Shown one piece after another: positions 5,718 to 12,513 of a stretch of 12,513 nucleotides of DNA. How positions within the stretch are numbered: position 1 is the first letter of the stretch; every line of letters begins with the position of its first letter. This stretch comes from Eubacteriales bacterium (GTDB lineage Bacteria > Bacillota > Clostridia > Peptostreptococcales > Anaerovoracaceae): NCBI GenBank assembly GCA_028692535.1, contig JAQUXD010000041.1, forward strand, positions 1 through 12,513, read 5' to 3'. The notes beneath the pieces were generated by a model, which saw only the letters and a list, made by a program, of their open reading frames with translations, was not told the DNA's origin and searched no databases. A program made the translations under genes and the position numbers.

Positions 5718-7190
5718 ATGATTGATCTGACCATTCAAAAAAAAGGACTGGAAAGCAACATCCGCAAAGCGCGGGAAAACAATATCATCATTCCGACCAT
5801 CGCTCAGATGCGCGACCCGGGGACAATCCCCCCATCCATTGTGGATAAGCTTAAAAGCGTGGGTCTTTGGGAAGTCAATCCCCTGAACCTGTTTCGTATC
5901 ACCTGGAAAAACGAACCAAAGGAAAACGGCGGTCAATTCCAAAAGGTGCCCAACTACATCGAGCTGCCTTCGACGCTGACAGGCGTTCCCTGCCGTATTT
6001 TTGCCATGGTGGGCAAATGGTTTCCAACCGGCTGTCATAAAGTCGGAGCCTCCTTCGGTTGCCTGGCGCCCAGGCTGCTCACCGGTCAGTTCGACGCAGA
6101 CTATCACAAGGCCGCCTGGCCGTCCACTGGCAACTACTGCAGAGGCGGTGCCTTCAACTCCAAGCTTCTGGCCTGCCATTCCATCGCCATCCTGCCCGAA
6201 GGCATGTCCAAAGAGCGCTTTGAATGGCTTCAAACCATCGCAGGCGAGGTGATCGCCACGCCCGGCAGCGAATCCAATGTCAAGGAAATTTTCGATAAAT
6301 CCTGGGAATTGAAACAGCGACCGGATGTGATGGTATTCAACCAGTTCGAAGAAATGGGCAACGCGCTCTGGCACTACAATGTCACCGGCACAGCCATGGC
6401 CGACGTATACGAAGACCTCAAATTGCCGGGCAACCGCTTCGCCGGCGCCTGCTTCACTTCCGGTTCAGCCGGAACCATGAGTGCCGGCGATTATTTGAAA
6501 GACGTTTATCCCGCCTTGAAGCTGGCTGTGGGAGAAGCACTCCAGTGTCCTACTATTTTGGCCAACGGTTTCGGCAGCCACAGGATCGAAGGCATCGGAG
6601 ACAAACATATCCCCTGGATCCACAACGTAAGAAACACGGATATGGTGATCGACATTGATGACGAAGATTCTCAAAGACTGCTCCGGCTGTTCAATACAGA
6701 CCCGGGAAAGCGCTATCTGAAAGAAGAACTGAAACTGGAAGATGAACAGATCGAGGCGCTGTCCCTGATGGGCATTTCGGGCATCGCAAACCTGCTGTGC
6801 TGCATCAAGATGGCCAAGTACTACGAATTGACCGAAAAGGATGTGATCGGCACCGTACTGACCGACTCCGCAGACATGTACCGCTCCAGGATCGAAGAAT
6901 TGGACGCGCTCCATGGCACTTACGATCTTCAGGAAGCCGAGATGGATCATCAGCTGCATTTGTTGGGCATGCGCACCGACAATATGGCAGAGCTCACCTA
7001 TACAGATCGCAAACGGATTCACAACCTCAAGTACTATACCTGGGTAGAACAACAAGGAAGGGATGTGGATGAACTGAATGCGCTGTGGTACGATCCCGAA
7101 AACACATGGGAAGCCGTTCATACCCAGGCGAAAGAGCTGGATGCGCTGATCGAAGCATTCAATGAAGCAACGGGACTTCTGAAGAATTGA
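5718..7190 (+). CDS. PLP-dependent enzyme, fold type II (tryptophan synthase beta / cysteine synthase superfamily), substrate unknown
   Basis: The 490-residue product carries the fold type II PLP site. K108 (FPTGCHKVGAS) is the predicted Schiff-base lysine, STGNY (136-140) the substrate-carboxylate/asparagine loop, TSGSAGT (247-253) the phosphate-binding loop, and GIGDKHIP (292-299) matches the GIGAGFIP region of cysteine synthases. It is much longer than cysteine synthase (about 310), with an extra N-terminal segment of about 80 residues and a C-terminal extension from about 390 holding a conserved-looking TDSADMYRSRIEEL. I recall similar proteins annotated only as PLP-dependent beta-subunit proteins. 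Reactions in this fold include beta-elimination, beta-replacement, deamination and, in OrtB, PLP-dependent thiolysis of 2-amino-4-oxopentanoate. OrtB has a different motif context (SGSFKAR type) as I remember it. SD AGGAGGAG (5705-5712) sits 5 bases before the ATG. The dynamin-like gene begins 20 bases after the stop. Confidence 0.8.
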   Translation: MIDLTIQKKGLESNIRKARENNIIIPTIAQMRDPGTIPPSIVDKLKSVGLWEVNPLNLFRITWKNEPKENGGQFQKVPNYIELPSTLTGVPCRIFAMVGKWFPTGCHKVGASFGCLAPRLLTGQFDADYHKAAWPSTGNYCRGGAFNSKLLACHSIAILPEGMSKERFEWLQTIAGEVIATPGSESNVKEIFDKSWELKQRPDVMVFNQFEEMGNALWHYNVTGTAMADVYEDLKLPGNRFAGACFTSGSAGTMSAGDYLKDVYPALKLAVGEALQCPTILANGFGSHRIEGIGDKHIPWIHNVRNTDMVIDIDDEDSQRLLRLFNTDPGKRYLKEELKLEDEQIEALSLMGISGIANLLCCIKMAKYYELTEKDVIGTVLTDSADMYRSRIEELDALHGTYDLQEAEMDHQLHLLGMRTDNMAELTYTDRKRIHNLKYYTWVEQQGRDVDELNALWYDPENTWEAVHTQAKELDALIEAFNEATGLLKN

Positions 7191-7210
7191 AGGGATACAA
7201 ACAGGAACAA

Positions 7211-8536
7211 ATGACTGCAACGATCACACGGCATGTCAGAGATACACTGGCATTGCTGCAGACCTCTGACATCCTGGGCAAGCAGGAGATCCGGGCGGAA
7301 GCCCTTTTGAAAAAATTGGAGGAAGAACTGATCACCGTTGCGGTGATCGGCCAATTCAAGCGGGGGAAAAGTGCTCTGGTCAACGCCCTGCTGGGCGAAG
7401 CGTTGTTGCCGGTAGGTATCGTGCCGGTCACCTCCGCTGTCACTGAAATCCGCTACGGGACTCCGGGGGCCACCGTTCGTTATCATAATGGCTTGGTAAG
7501 GCCGACAAAGATCGATCAGCTGTCCCGATTCATCAGCGAACAGGAAAACCCGGACAATCATCTGGGCGTATCCTCCGTCCGGATTTTCTCCGCCTCCCCC
7601 TTTCTGCAGGAAGGGCTCACCTTTGTGGATACCCCCGGCGTGGGATCCTTCCACAAGCACAACTCCGATGCCGCCTATGCCTTTGTCCGGGAAAGCGATG
7701 CAGTGATTTTTATGCTGTCGGTGGATACGCCAATCAACGAAATCGAAATCGAATTTCTGCGAAATACCCGGATGTTTGCAGGGAAGTTCTTCTTTGCGGT
7801 GAATAAAATAGACACCATCGATGCCCCTGAGCTTCAGACCTACCTGGATTATTGCAGGAATCTGCTGCAAAGGCTCATGGATACGGAAGATGTGACCATC
7901 TTTCCTCTCAGCGCAAAGACCGGCGCCGGTGTGGAACAACTGAAGGAAAAGCTGCTGCGCGAATGCAAGACCGGCATTCGTGAAATCCTGCGAGAATCCG
8001 CCAGATTGAAGCTTCGCGATATCGTGACCGAAGCGTTGGCGCAAATCGAGCTGTACTGGAAAGTTCTGTTGATGCCGCCCGTGATTCTGAAAAGAACACT
8101 GAAGCAAATGAGCGAAACACTGAACGACTTCCGGCTGCAGGCCGAAGAAACAGTTCGAGCGCTGCAGGCCGACCGAAAGGTGGTTATTCCGGGATTGGAA
8201 GAAATGCTGGAGGCGCGGATCAATGAATGCAAGCTTGCTCTGACGGAAGCTGTCACAGATATTTTCGGTATGGATTACCATTATGAAATCACCGACCTGG
8301 AACTTATGGACCGGACCGGTGATGGATTTGAAATGCCTCTGGCCGAGGAACTTGGAAGGCGATACATCCAAACAACCGAAAGACTGTTTGAGGACCTGCA
8401 GACAACGCTGAACCGCGTATTACTGTATCGAAACGACAGCACGGTGGAAGTCGTTACACGCATTTACGAACTGAACCGCATGACCCGGCAGCTCCGCAGG
8501 ACCCGGGACCTTTTGGAAAACAAGGAGGAAGCATGA
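7211..8536 (+). CDS. Short bacterial dynamin-like GTPase
   Basis: A GTP-binding protein of the dynamin superfamily (Dynamin_N type), 441 residues. G1 is GQFKRGKS (47-54), the switch-I threonine region is PVTSAVTEI (72-80), G3 is DTPG (140-143), G4 NKID (198-201) and G5-like SAK (234-236). Residues about 255-441 are mostly helical and charged, consistent with a stalk or coiled-coil. No transmembrane segment or clear hydrophobic paddle is seen, and the length is below that of well-known bacterial dynamins, so membrane fusion activity is doubtful. The start is set at ATG 7211 with AGGA 5 bases upstream; a TTG at 7187 in frame overlaps the previous stop and has no SD. The stop overlaps the next start (ATGA), implying coupled translation with the B3/B4 protein. 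The cellular role is unknown. Confidence 0.8.
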   Translation: MTATITRHVRDTLALLQTSDILGKQEIRAEALLKKLEEELITVAVIGQFKRGKSALVNALLGEALLPVGIVPVTSAVTEIRYGTPGATVRYHNGLVRPTKIDQLSRFISEQENPDNHLGVSSVRIFSASPFLQEGLTFVDTPGVGSFHKHNSDAAYAFVRESDAVIFMLSVDTPINEIEIEFLRNTRMFAGKFFFAVNKIDTIDAPELQTYLDYCRNLLQRLMDTEDVTIFPLSAKTGAGVEQLKEKLLRECKTGIREILRESARLKLRDIVTEALAQIELYWKVLLMPPVILKRTLKQMSETLNDFRLQAEETVRALQADRKVVIPGLEEMLEARINECKLALTEAVTDIFGMDYHYEITDLELMDRTGDGFEMPLAEELGRRYIQTTERLFEDLQTTLNRVLLYRNDSTVEVVTRIYELNRMTRQLRRTRDLLENKEEA

Positions 8537-9237
8537 AACACATACGTATTACCCGGGAATTCTGGACGCTGTTTCCGGAAGCGCGCGTCGCTGTGGTCTG
8601 CCTGACCGGAATCCGCAACACCGGTTCTCATCCCCGGATTGAAGAAGAACTGCGATGCGCCAACGAAAAAGCTGTTCAATACCTGGAGAAGGAAATATTC
8701 AGCGAGAATCCGGCGGTGGCGGTCTGGCGGGATGCCTATCGGCGGTTCAAAACGAAGAAAGGTGTCCGAAGCTCCATCGAAAACCTGCTGAAGCGTGTTG
8801 AAAAAGGAAATCCGGTCAGTACAATCAATCCGCTGGTCGATCTTTACAACGCCATTTCTCTGGAATACGGACTTCCCTGCGGGGGAGAAGACATCGATAC
8901 CCTTCAGGGGGATCTTCTTCTGACCCTGGCAAACGGAGGAGAATCCTTTCTGGCTCTGGGGGATGAAGCCGAAGATCCGGCCCTGCCGGGCGAGGTGGTC
9001 TACAAGGACGACCTGGGAATCGTCTGCCGTTGCTGGAACTGGCGGGACGGCATCCGCACCATGCTCACGGAGCAAACCTCCAATGCGCTGCTGGTCATGG
9101 AGTCCGTAGATCCCGGCCGTCACGAAGCGCTGGTAGAGGCGGCGAGACAGCTGTCAGAACGGGCTGTCCGTTGTTTGGGCGGTGAAAGTCGCATTAAGAT
9201 CCTGGACCGAAACGACAGCGCGTTTCCGCTTCTCTAG
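8533..9237 (+). CDS. Stand-alone B3/B4 tRNA-binding/editing domain protein (PheRS beta-like)
   Basis: A 234-residue protein dominated by a B3/B4 domain, the module of phenylalanyl-tRNA synthetase beta that hydrolyses mischarged tRNA. Supporting segments are WRDAYRRFKTKKGVRSSIE (65-83), NPLVDLYNAISLEYGLPCGGED (99-120), a GGESFLALG run near 135-143 and PGEVVYKDD (152-160), all typical of solo B3/B4 proteins (COG3382 as I recall). The anticodon-binding and core synthetase domains are absent. The function of solo B3/B4 proteins is largely open; trans-editing of misacylated tRNA is a reasonable inference from the domain. The ATG overlaps the upstream TGA (ATGA), with AAGGAGGAAG as SD inside the end of the dynamin-like gene. 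A terminator follows 10-20 bases after the stop, so this is the last gene of the PLP unit. Confidence 0.82.
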   Translation: MKHIRITREFWTLFPEARVAVVCLTGIRNTGSHPRIEEELRCANEKAVQYLEKEIFSENPAVAVWRDAYRRFKTKKGVRSSIENLLKRVEKGNPVSTINPLVDLYNAISLEYGLPCGGEDIDTLQGDLLLTLANGGESFLALGDEAEDPALPGEVVYKDDLGIVCRCWNWRDGIRTMLTEQTSNALLVMESVDPGRHEALVEAARQLSERAVRCLGGESRIKILDRNDSAFPLL

Positions 9238-9247
9238 CCACTGATAC

Positions 9248-9279
9248 AAAAAAAACCGCGCCGATGGCGCGGCTTTTTT
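9248..9279. terminator. Intrinsic, probably bidirectional terminator between convergent units
   Basis: CCGCGCC (9256-9262) pairs with GGCGCGG (9266-9272) around a GAT loop. It is flanked by an eight-A run on the left (9248-9255) and, after one C, six Ts on the right (9274-9279), so it provides a U-run on either strand. It lies between the B3/B4 gene and the convergent ileS. Confidence 0.88.
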
Positions 9280-9286
9280 AATTGCT

Positions 9287-12200
9287 TTATATTCGTTCTA
9301 CATCGATACCTGCGAACTCTCCATTCAGATCGAAAGAAGGAAGATCGTTCCGACGCAGAATCTCATCAGCAAGAGTTTCCTTCCGAATGAACGCGTCGTA
9401 CGCTTCGATGGCTTCGGATACCGCTTCGCTGGGATCCACATAAATGCGAATTCGATCCATCATGTCGAAATCCTTTTGCTTACGCATTTGCTGGACCTTG
9501 GAAATCAGCTCCCGCGCCAGTCCTTCCACGGCAAGTTCCTTGGTGACCGTGGTATCCAGGATCACACAAAGGCCGTTCTCCAGGGCAGCCGTGAACCCTT
9601 CCTTGGCAGAAACAGCCACATCCACCATATCTGTCGTGATCTCTGCGTCTTCGCCGTTCAAGTTCATGGACAGAGCACCCTTCTCCGCAAGAACGTTGAT
9701 CAATTCCTTCGCGTTCGCCTTGGCAAGCGCTGCCGCAAAAGGTTTGATCTTTGCGCCGAGCACCGGTCCGGCGGTCTTAAAGTCCGGCTTGAGACCGTAG
9801 TTGATATACCGGTCCATGTCCTTTTCGAACACTACGCTCTTTACGTTGAGCTCTTCCTGGATCAGCTCTGACATATAGGAGATCATCTCATCATATTTTC
9901 CGTCGATCAAAAGCTCCCGGAGGGGTTGGCGCACTTTGATGCGAGATTTTTCACGGATCCCTCTGGCCATAGTCACGATCTGTCGGACCAGATCCATTCT
10001 CTCCTCCAATTCCGTGTCGATCAACGTACCATCGCATTGAGGATAGTCGGCCAGATGGACCGACTCCGCGCCGGTCAAATGGATGTAGAGTTCATCGGAA
10101 ATAAACGGAGCAAAGGGCGCGATCAGTCTGGATACGCCCTCCAGCACTTCGAAGGTTGTGACATAGACACTCTTCTTGTCGTCGGAAAGGTCATCGGCAT
10201 AAAAGCGCCTGCGTGCGCGGCGAATATACCAGTTTGAAAGATCCTCTGCTACAAAATCCTGGATTTTCCGAACGCTGCGGTTGTGATCGTAGACGTCCAT
10301 GGCTTCCGTGACATCCTGCACCAATCGGTGGTATTTGGAAAGGATCCACCGATCCAGCTCGGGACGGTTTTCCGGCGCCACAAAACAGGCTGCGGGATCG
10401 ATCCCGTCATTATTGGCGTAGAGAGTAAAGAAATTGTAGACATTGCGGAGGGTTCCGAAAAACTTACCCTGTACGTCTATCAATCCGTCCTCGTCGAACT
10501 TGGTGGGGAACCACACCGGAGACACATACAGCAGATACCACCGGGTGGCATCGGCGCCGTACTTGTCGAAAAGCGCAAAGGGATCCACGGTATTCCCCTT
10601 AGATTTGCTCATCTTCTTGCCTTCTTTATCTAATACCAGATCGTTGACCAGCACGTTCCGATAAGGCGATTGTCCTTTAATGAAAGTGGCGATGGCCATG
10701 AGCGAATAGAACCAGCCGCGGGTCTGATCGATGCCTTCGCAGACAAAGTCAGCAGGAAACAGTTTGTCGTCAAAGATGTCCGCATTTTCAAATGGATAGT
10801 GATGCTGGGCGAAGGGCATGGCACCGCTGTCGAACCAGCAATCCAATACTTCAGGGATCCGGGTCATGGATTCTCCGCACGCGGGGCACCGGAGGTGCAC
10901 CTCGTCCACATACGGACGGTGCAGTTCGATGGACTCGTCGATGGGCTCAATGGCTTTATCCGCCAATTCCCGGCGAGATCCGACGGATTCCAGATGACCG
11001 CAGGAACAGCGCCAGATGTTGATCGGCGTGCCCCAATACCGGCTTCTTGAGATGGCCCAGTCCTTGACGTCGGCGATCCAGTTGCCGAACCGGCCTTCTC
11101 CGATAAACGGCGGGTACCAGTTGGTGCTGTCATTGTTGGCCACCAGCTGATCCTTCAGCTTCGTCATTTCGATGTACCAAGAGGGCTTGGCATAATAAAT
11201 GAGCGCCGTGCCGCAGCGCCAGCAGTGCGGATAGTTATGCTCCAGTTTTTCTTTGGCATAGATCTTGTTGTCTGCAGCCAGATATTTGATGATGTCGACG
11301 TCCAGTCCTTCTTCCATCACAAAACGGCCTGCCCAAGGCGTCTCGGTGTACCGCCCCTCCTCATCCACCGGATTGGGGACCGGAAGATCGTATTTTCTCC
11401 CGGTGCGATAGTCGTCCTCCCCGAAGGCAGGCGCCGTATGGACGATGCCGGTGCCGTCTTCCACGGTCACGTAGTCGCCTACCGTCACGTAGAACGCCTT
11501 TTTATCCACCTTGATGAATGGCATCAGCTGTTCATATTCCATGTACTCCAAGTCGCTTCCCTTGACGGTCTCCAGGATGGTGTAAGGACCGTTGGGACCC
11601 AGGACCTTCTCGGCCAGTGCACGGGCAACATATAAAACTTCACCGTTCTGTTCGGCTTTGACATAATCGATCTGAGCGCCTACGGTAAGCGCCACATTGG
11701 AGGCCAGGGTCCAGGGGGTGGTGGTCCATGCCAGGAAATAGGTGTTCGGCTCCCCTTTTTTCCGAAACCGGCAAGTCAGTGTGTTGGCTTTGACCTCTTT
11801 GTAACCCTGAGCGACTTCGTGAGAGGCCAAGCCCGTGCCGCAGCGGGGGCAATAAGGGAGGATCTTGTGACCCTCGTAGATGAGCCCGCCTTTGAAAAAT
11901 TCTTTCAGCAGCCACCAGACCGATTCGATGTAATTGTTTTCCAGGGTAATGTACGGGTCGTCCAAATCAATGAGATAGCCCATCCTCCGGGTCATTTCCC
12001 GCCACATTTTTTCGTAAGTGAACACGGACTCCCGGCACTTTTGATTAAATGCACCGATACCGTAGGCCTCGATGTCCTTTTTCCCGGACATACCCAGCTG
12101 CTTTTCCACTTCGATTTCCACGGGGAGGCCATGGGTATCCCAACCAGCCTTTCTGTGCACCTGATATCCCTTCATGGTCTTATATCTGCAGACCGAATCT

Positions 12201-12391
12201 TTCAGGGTTCGGGCAATCACATGATGAATCCCCGGCTTTCCGTTGGCCGTTGGAGGGCCTTCATAGAATAAAAACGCCGGCCTGCCTTCGCGGGTCGAGA
12301 CGCATTTTTCCAAGAGCTGCTCCGCTTCCCAAGCATCCGCCTGGGCATTCTGAACATCTGCGATGGGTTTCTCCGATAGATTATTAAACAT
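9287..12391 (-). CDS. ileS: Isoleucyl-tRNA synthetase, type 2 (IleRS2)
   Basis: Charges tRNA-Ile with isoleucine in the cytoplasm; 1034 residues from the ATG at 12391. The class I signatures are GIHH (54-57, in NGKPGIHHVIART), the altered form of HIGH, and KMSKS (593-597). The CP1 editing domain shows TTTPW (223-227) and GTGIVHTAPAFGEDD (313-327). Cys pairs CPRC (181/184) and CWRC (390/393), and CSC (462/464) with CPAC (502/505), look like zinc sites. The C-terminal half holds the anticodon-binding domain (SNWYIRRARRRFY). The KPGIHH context and overall length fit the eukaryote-like type 2 branch. The open frame extends to a GTG at 12421 without an SD, whereas AAAGGA lies 7 bases before the ATG at 12391, which is chosen. 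The 5' leader is too short for a T-box. It converges on the B3/B4 gene across a shared terminator. Confidence 0.95.
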   Translation of the reverse strand: MFNNLSEKPIADVQNAQADAWEAEQLLEKCVSTREGRPAFLFYEGPPTANGKPGIHHVIARTLKDSVCRYKTMKGYQVHRKAGWDTHGLPVEIEVEKQLGMSGKKDIEAYGIGAFNQKCRESVFTYEKMWREMTRRMGYLIDLDDPYITLENNYIESVWWLLKEFFKGGLIYEGHKILPYCPRCGTGLASHEVAQGYKEVKANTLTCRFRKKGEPNTYFLAWTTTPWTLASNVALTVGAQIDYVKAEQNGEVLYVARALAEKVLGPNGPYTILETVKGSDLEYMEYEQLMPFIKVDKKAFYVTVGDYVTVEDGTGIVHTAPAFGEDDYRTGRKYDLPVPNPVDEEGRYTETPWAGRFVMEEGLDVDIIKYLAADNKIYAKEKLEHNYPHCWRCGTALIYYAKPSWYIEMTKLKDQLVANNDSTNWYPPFIGEGRFGNWIADVKDWAISRSRYWGTPINIWRCSCGHLESVGSRRELADKAIEPIDESIELHRPYVDEVHLRCPACGESMTRIPEVLDCWFDSGAMPFAQHHYPFENADIFDDKLFPADFVCEGIDQTRGWFYSLMAIATFIKGQSPYRNVLVNDLVLDKEGKKMSKSKGNTVDPFALFDKYGADATRWYLLYVSPVWFPTKFDEDGLIDVQGKFFGTLRNVYNFFTLYANNDGIDPAACFVAPENRPELDRWILSKYHRLVQDVTEAMDVYDHNRSVRKIQDFVAEDLSNWYIRRARRRFYADDLSDDKKSVYVTTFEVLEGVSRLIAPFAPFISDELYIHLTGAESVHLADYPQCDGTLIDTELEERMDLVRQIVTMARGIREKSRIKVRQPLRELLIDGKYDEMISYMSELIQEELNVKSVVFEKDMDRYINYGLKPDFKTAGPVLGAKIKPFAAALAKANAKELINVLAEKGALSMNLNGEDAEITTDMVDVAVSAKEGFTAALENGLCVILDTTVTKELAVEGLARELISKVQQMRKQKDFDMMDRIRIYVDPSEAVSEAIEAYDAFIRKETLADEILRRNDLPSFDLNGEFAGIDVERI

Positions 12392-12440
12392 GTCCGCTTC
12401 CTTTATAGGTCGTTTATTCACAATGATTACACAGTTAAAT

Positions 12441-12469
12441 AGTATAGTTTAAAGCCCTTGTGCCGTCAA
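12441..12469 (-). promoter_or_regulatory. Sigma-A promoter of ileS
   Basis: On the minus strand, TTGACG (complement of 12464-12469) and TATACT (complement of 12441-12446) are exactly 17 bases apart, each with five of six consensus matches. Transcription would start near 12434, about 43 bases before the ATG. That leaves no room for a T-box specifier and antiterminator unless a more distal promoter exists. Confidence 0.75.
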
Positions 12470-12472
12470 GTC

Positions 12473-12513
12473 TCAGGAGTGAAGCCGTTCCAACACCTCG
12501 TAAATGACCGCGG
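12473..12513 (-). CDS. C-terminal end of an unidentified minus-strand gene (partial)
   Basis: On the minus strand from the window edge, one frame reads AVIYEVLERLHS followed by TGA (complement of 12473-12475). The amphipathic composition looks like a genuine protein tail, and its stop falls 3 bases before the ileS -35, typical of a compact upstream neighbour. Twelve residues are too few to name a family, and an arbitrary open frame this short cannot be excluded. Confidence 0.4.
   Translation of the reverse strand, partial: AVIYEVLERLHS

Noticed and set aside
7187..7210. TTG start for the dynamin-like gene overlapping the PLP gene stop
   Set aside because: No SD is appropriately placed for the TTG, and the ATG at 7211 has AGGA 5 bases upstream.
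7118..8371. 417-codon open frame on the minus strand opposite the dynamin-like gene
   Set aside because: The plus strand carries intact G1, G3 and G4 motifs and an SD. The antisense translation is rich in Phe, Gln and His with no recognisable domain, typical of a shadow frame.
12392..12421. GTG start extending ileS by 10 codons
   Set aside because: No SD precedes the GTG, whereas AAAGGA is well placed for the ATG at 12391, where IleRS N-termini (MFNNLSEKP) normally begin.

Overview
The window reads as part of a chromosome from an anaerobic, amino-acid-using member of the Bacillota (Clostridia-like). This is inferred from several features: strong Shine-Dalgarno sites (AGGAGG type), a Gram-positive-style lipoprotein lipobox (LAGC) on the TRAP binding protein, an adenosylcobalamin-dependent ribonucleotide reductase, a 3,5-diaminohexanoate dehydrogenase (an enzyme of lysine-fermenting anaerobes) and a type 2 isoleucyl-tRNA synthetase. 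No database search was possible, so the taxonomy is a guess. No mobile elements, CRISPR arrays, rRNAs or tRNAs were seen.

Layout. Positions 1-464 (minus) hold the N-terminal part of a B12-dependent ribonucleoside-triphosphate reductase. Its promoter overlaps two NrdR-box-like sites with centres 31 bp apart. A FadR/FCD-type GntR regulator (636-1301, plus) diverges from it and has a TTGTATACAA operator candidate at its own -10. Next, apparently as one unit, come an L-erythro-3,5-diaminohexanoate dehydrogenase homologue (1426-2463) and a three-part TRAP transporter: dctP 2559-3575, dctQ 3722-4264, dctM 4264-5577. A clear intrinsic terminator (5595-5623) ends this unit. A second unit with its own -10 and a strong SD holds a fold-type II PLP enzyme of unassigned function (5718-7190), a short dynamin-like GTPase (7211-8536) and a stand-alone B3/B4 tRNA-editing-like domain protein (8533-9237). 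It ends at a terminator that probably works in both directions (9248-9279). On the minus strand, a convergent type 2 ileS (9287-12391) carries the GxHH form of the HIGH motif and has a sigma-A-type promoter with a very short leader. The last 41 bases hold the probable C-terminal end of another minus-strand gene.

How the genes may work together. The GntR regulator, diamino-acid dehydrogenase and TRAP transporter look like an inducible uptake and oxidation module for an amino-group-bearing carboxylate. The usual lysine-fermentation partners (kamA, kamDE, kce, kal) are absent from the window, so the dehydrogenase's physiological substrate is open. The adjacent PLP enzyme could handle the same substrate or product. 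The B3/B4 protein translated at the end of the PLP unit could guard translation against a non-protein amino acid. These links are inferences from proximity. The least-described parts are the PLP / dynamin-like / B3-B4 unit and the regulator / Kdd-like / TRAP module.
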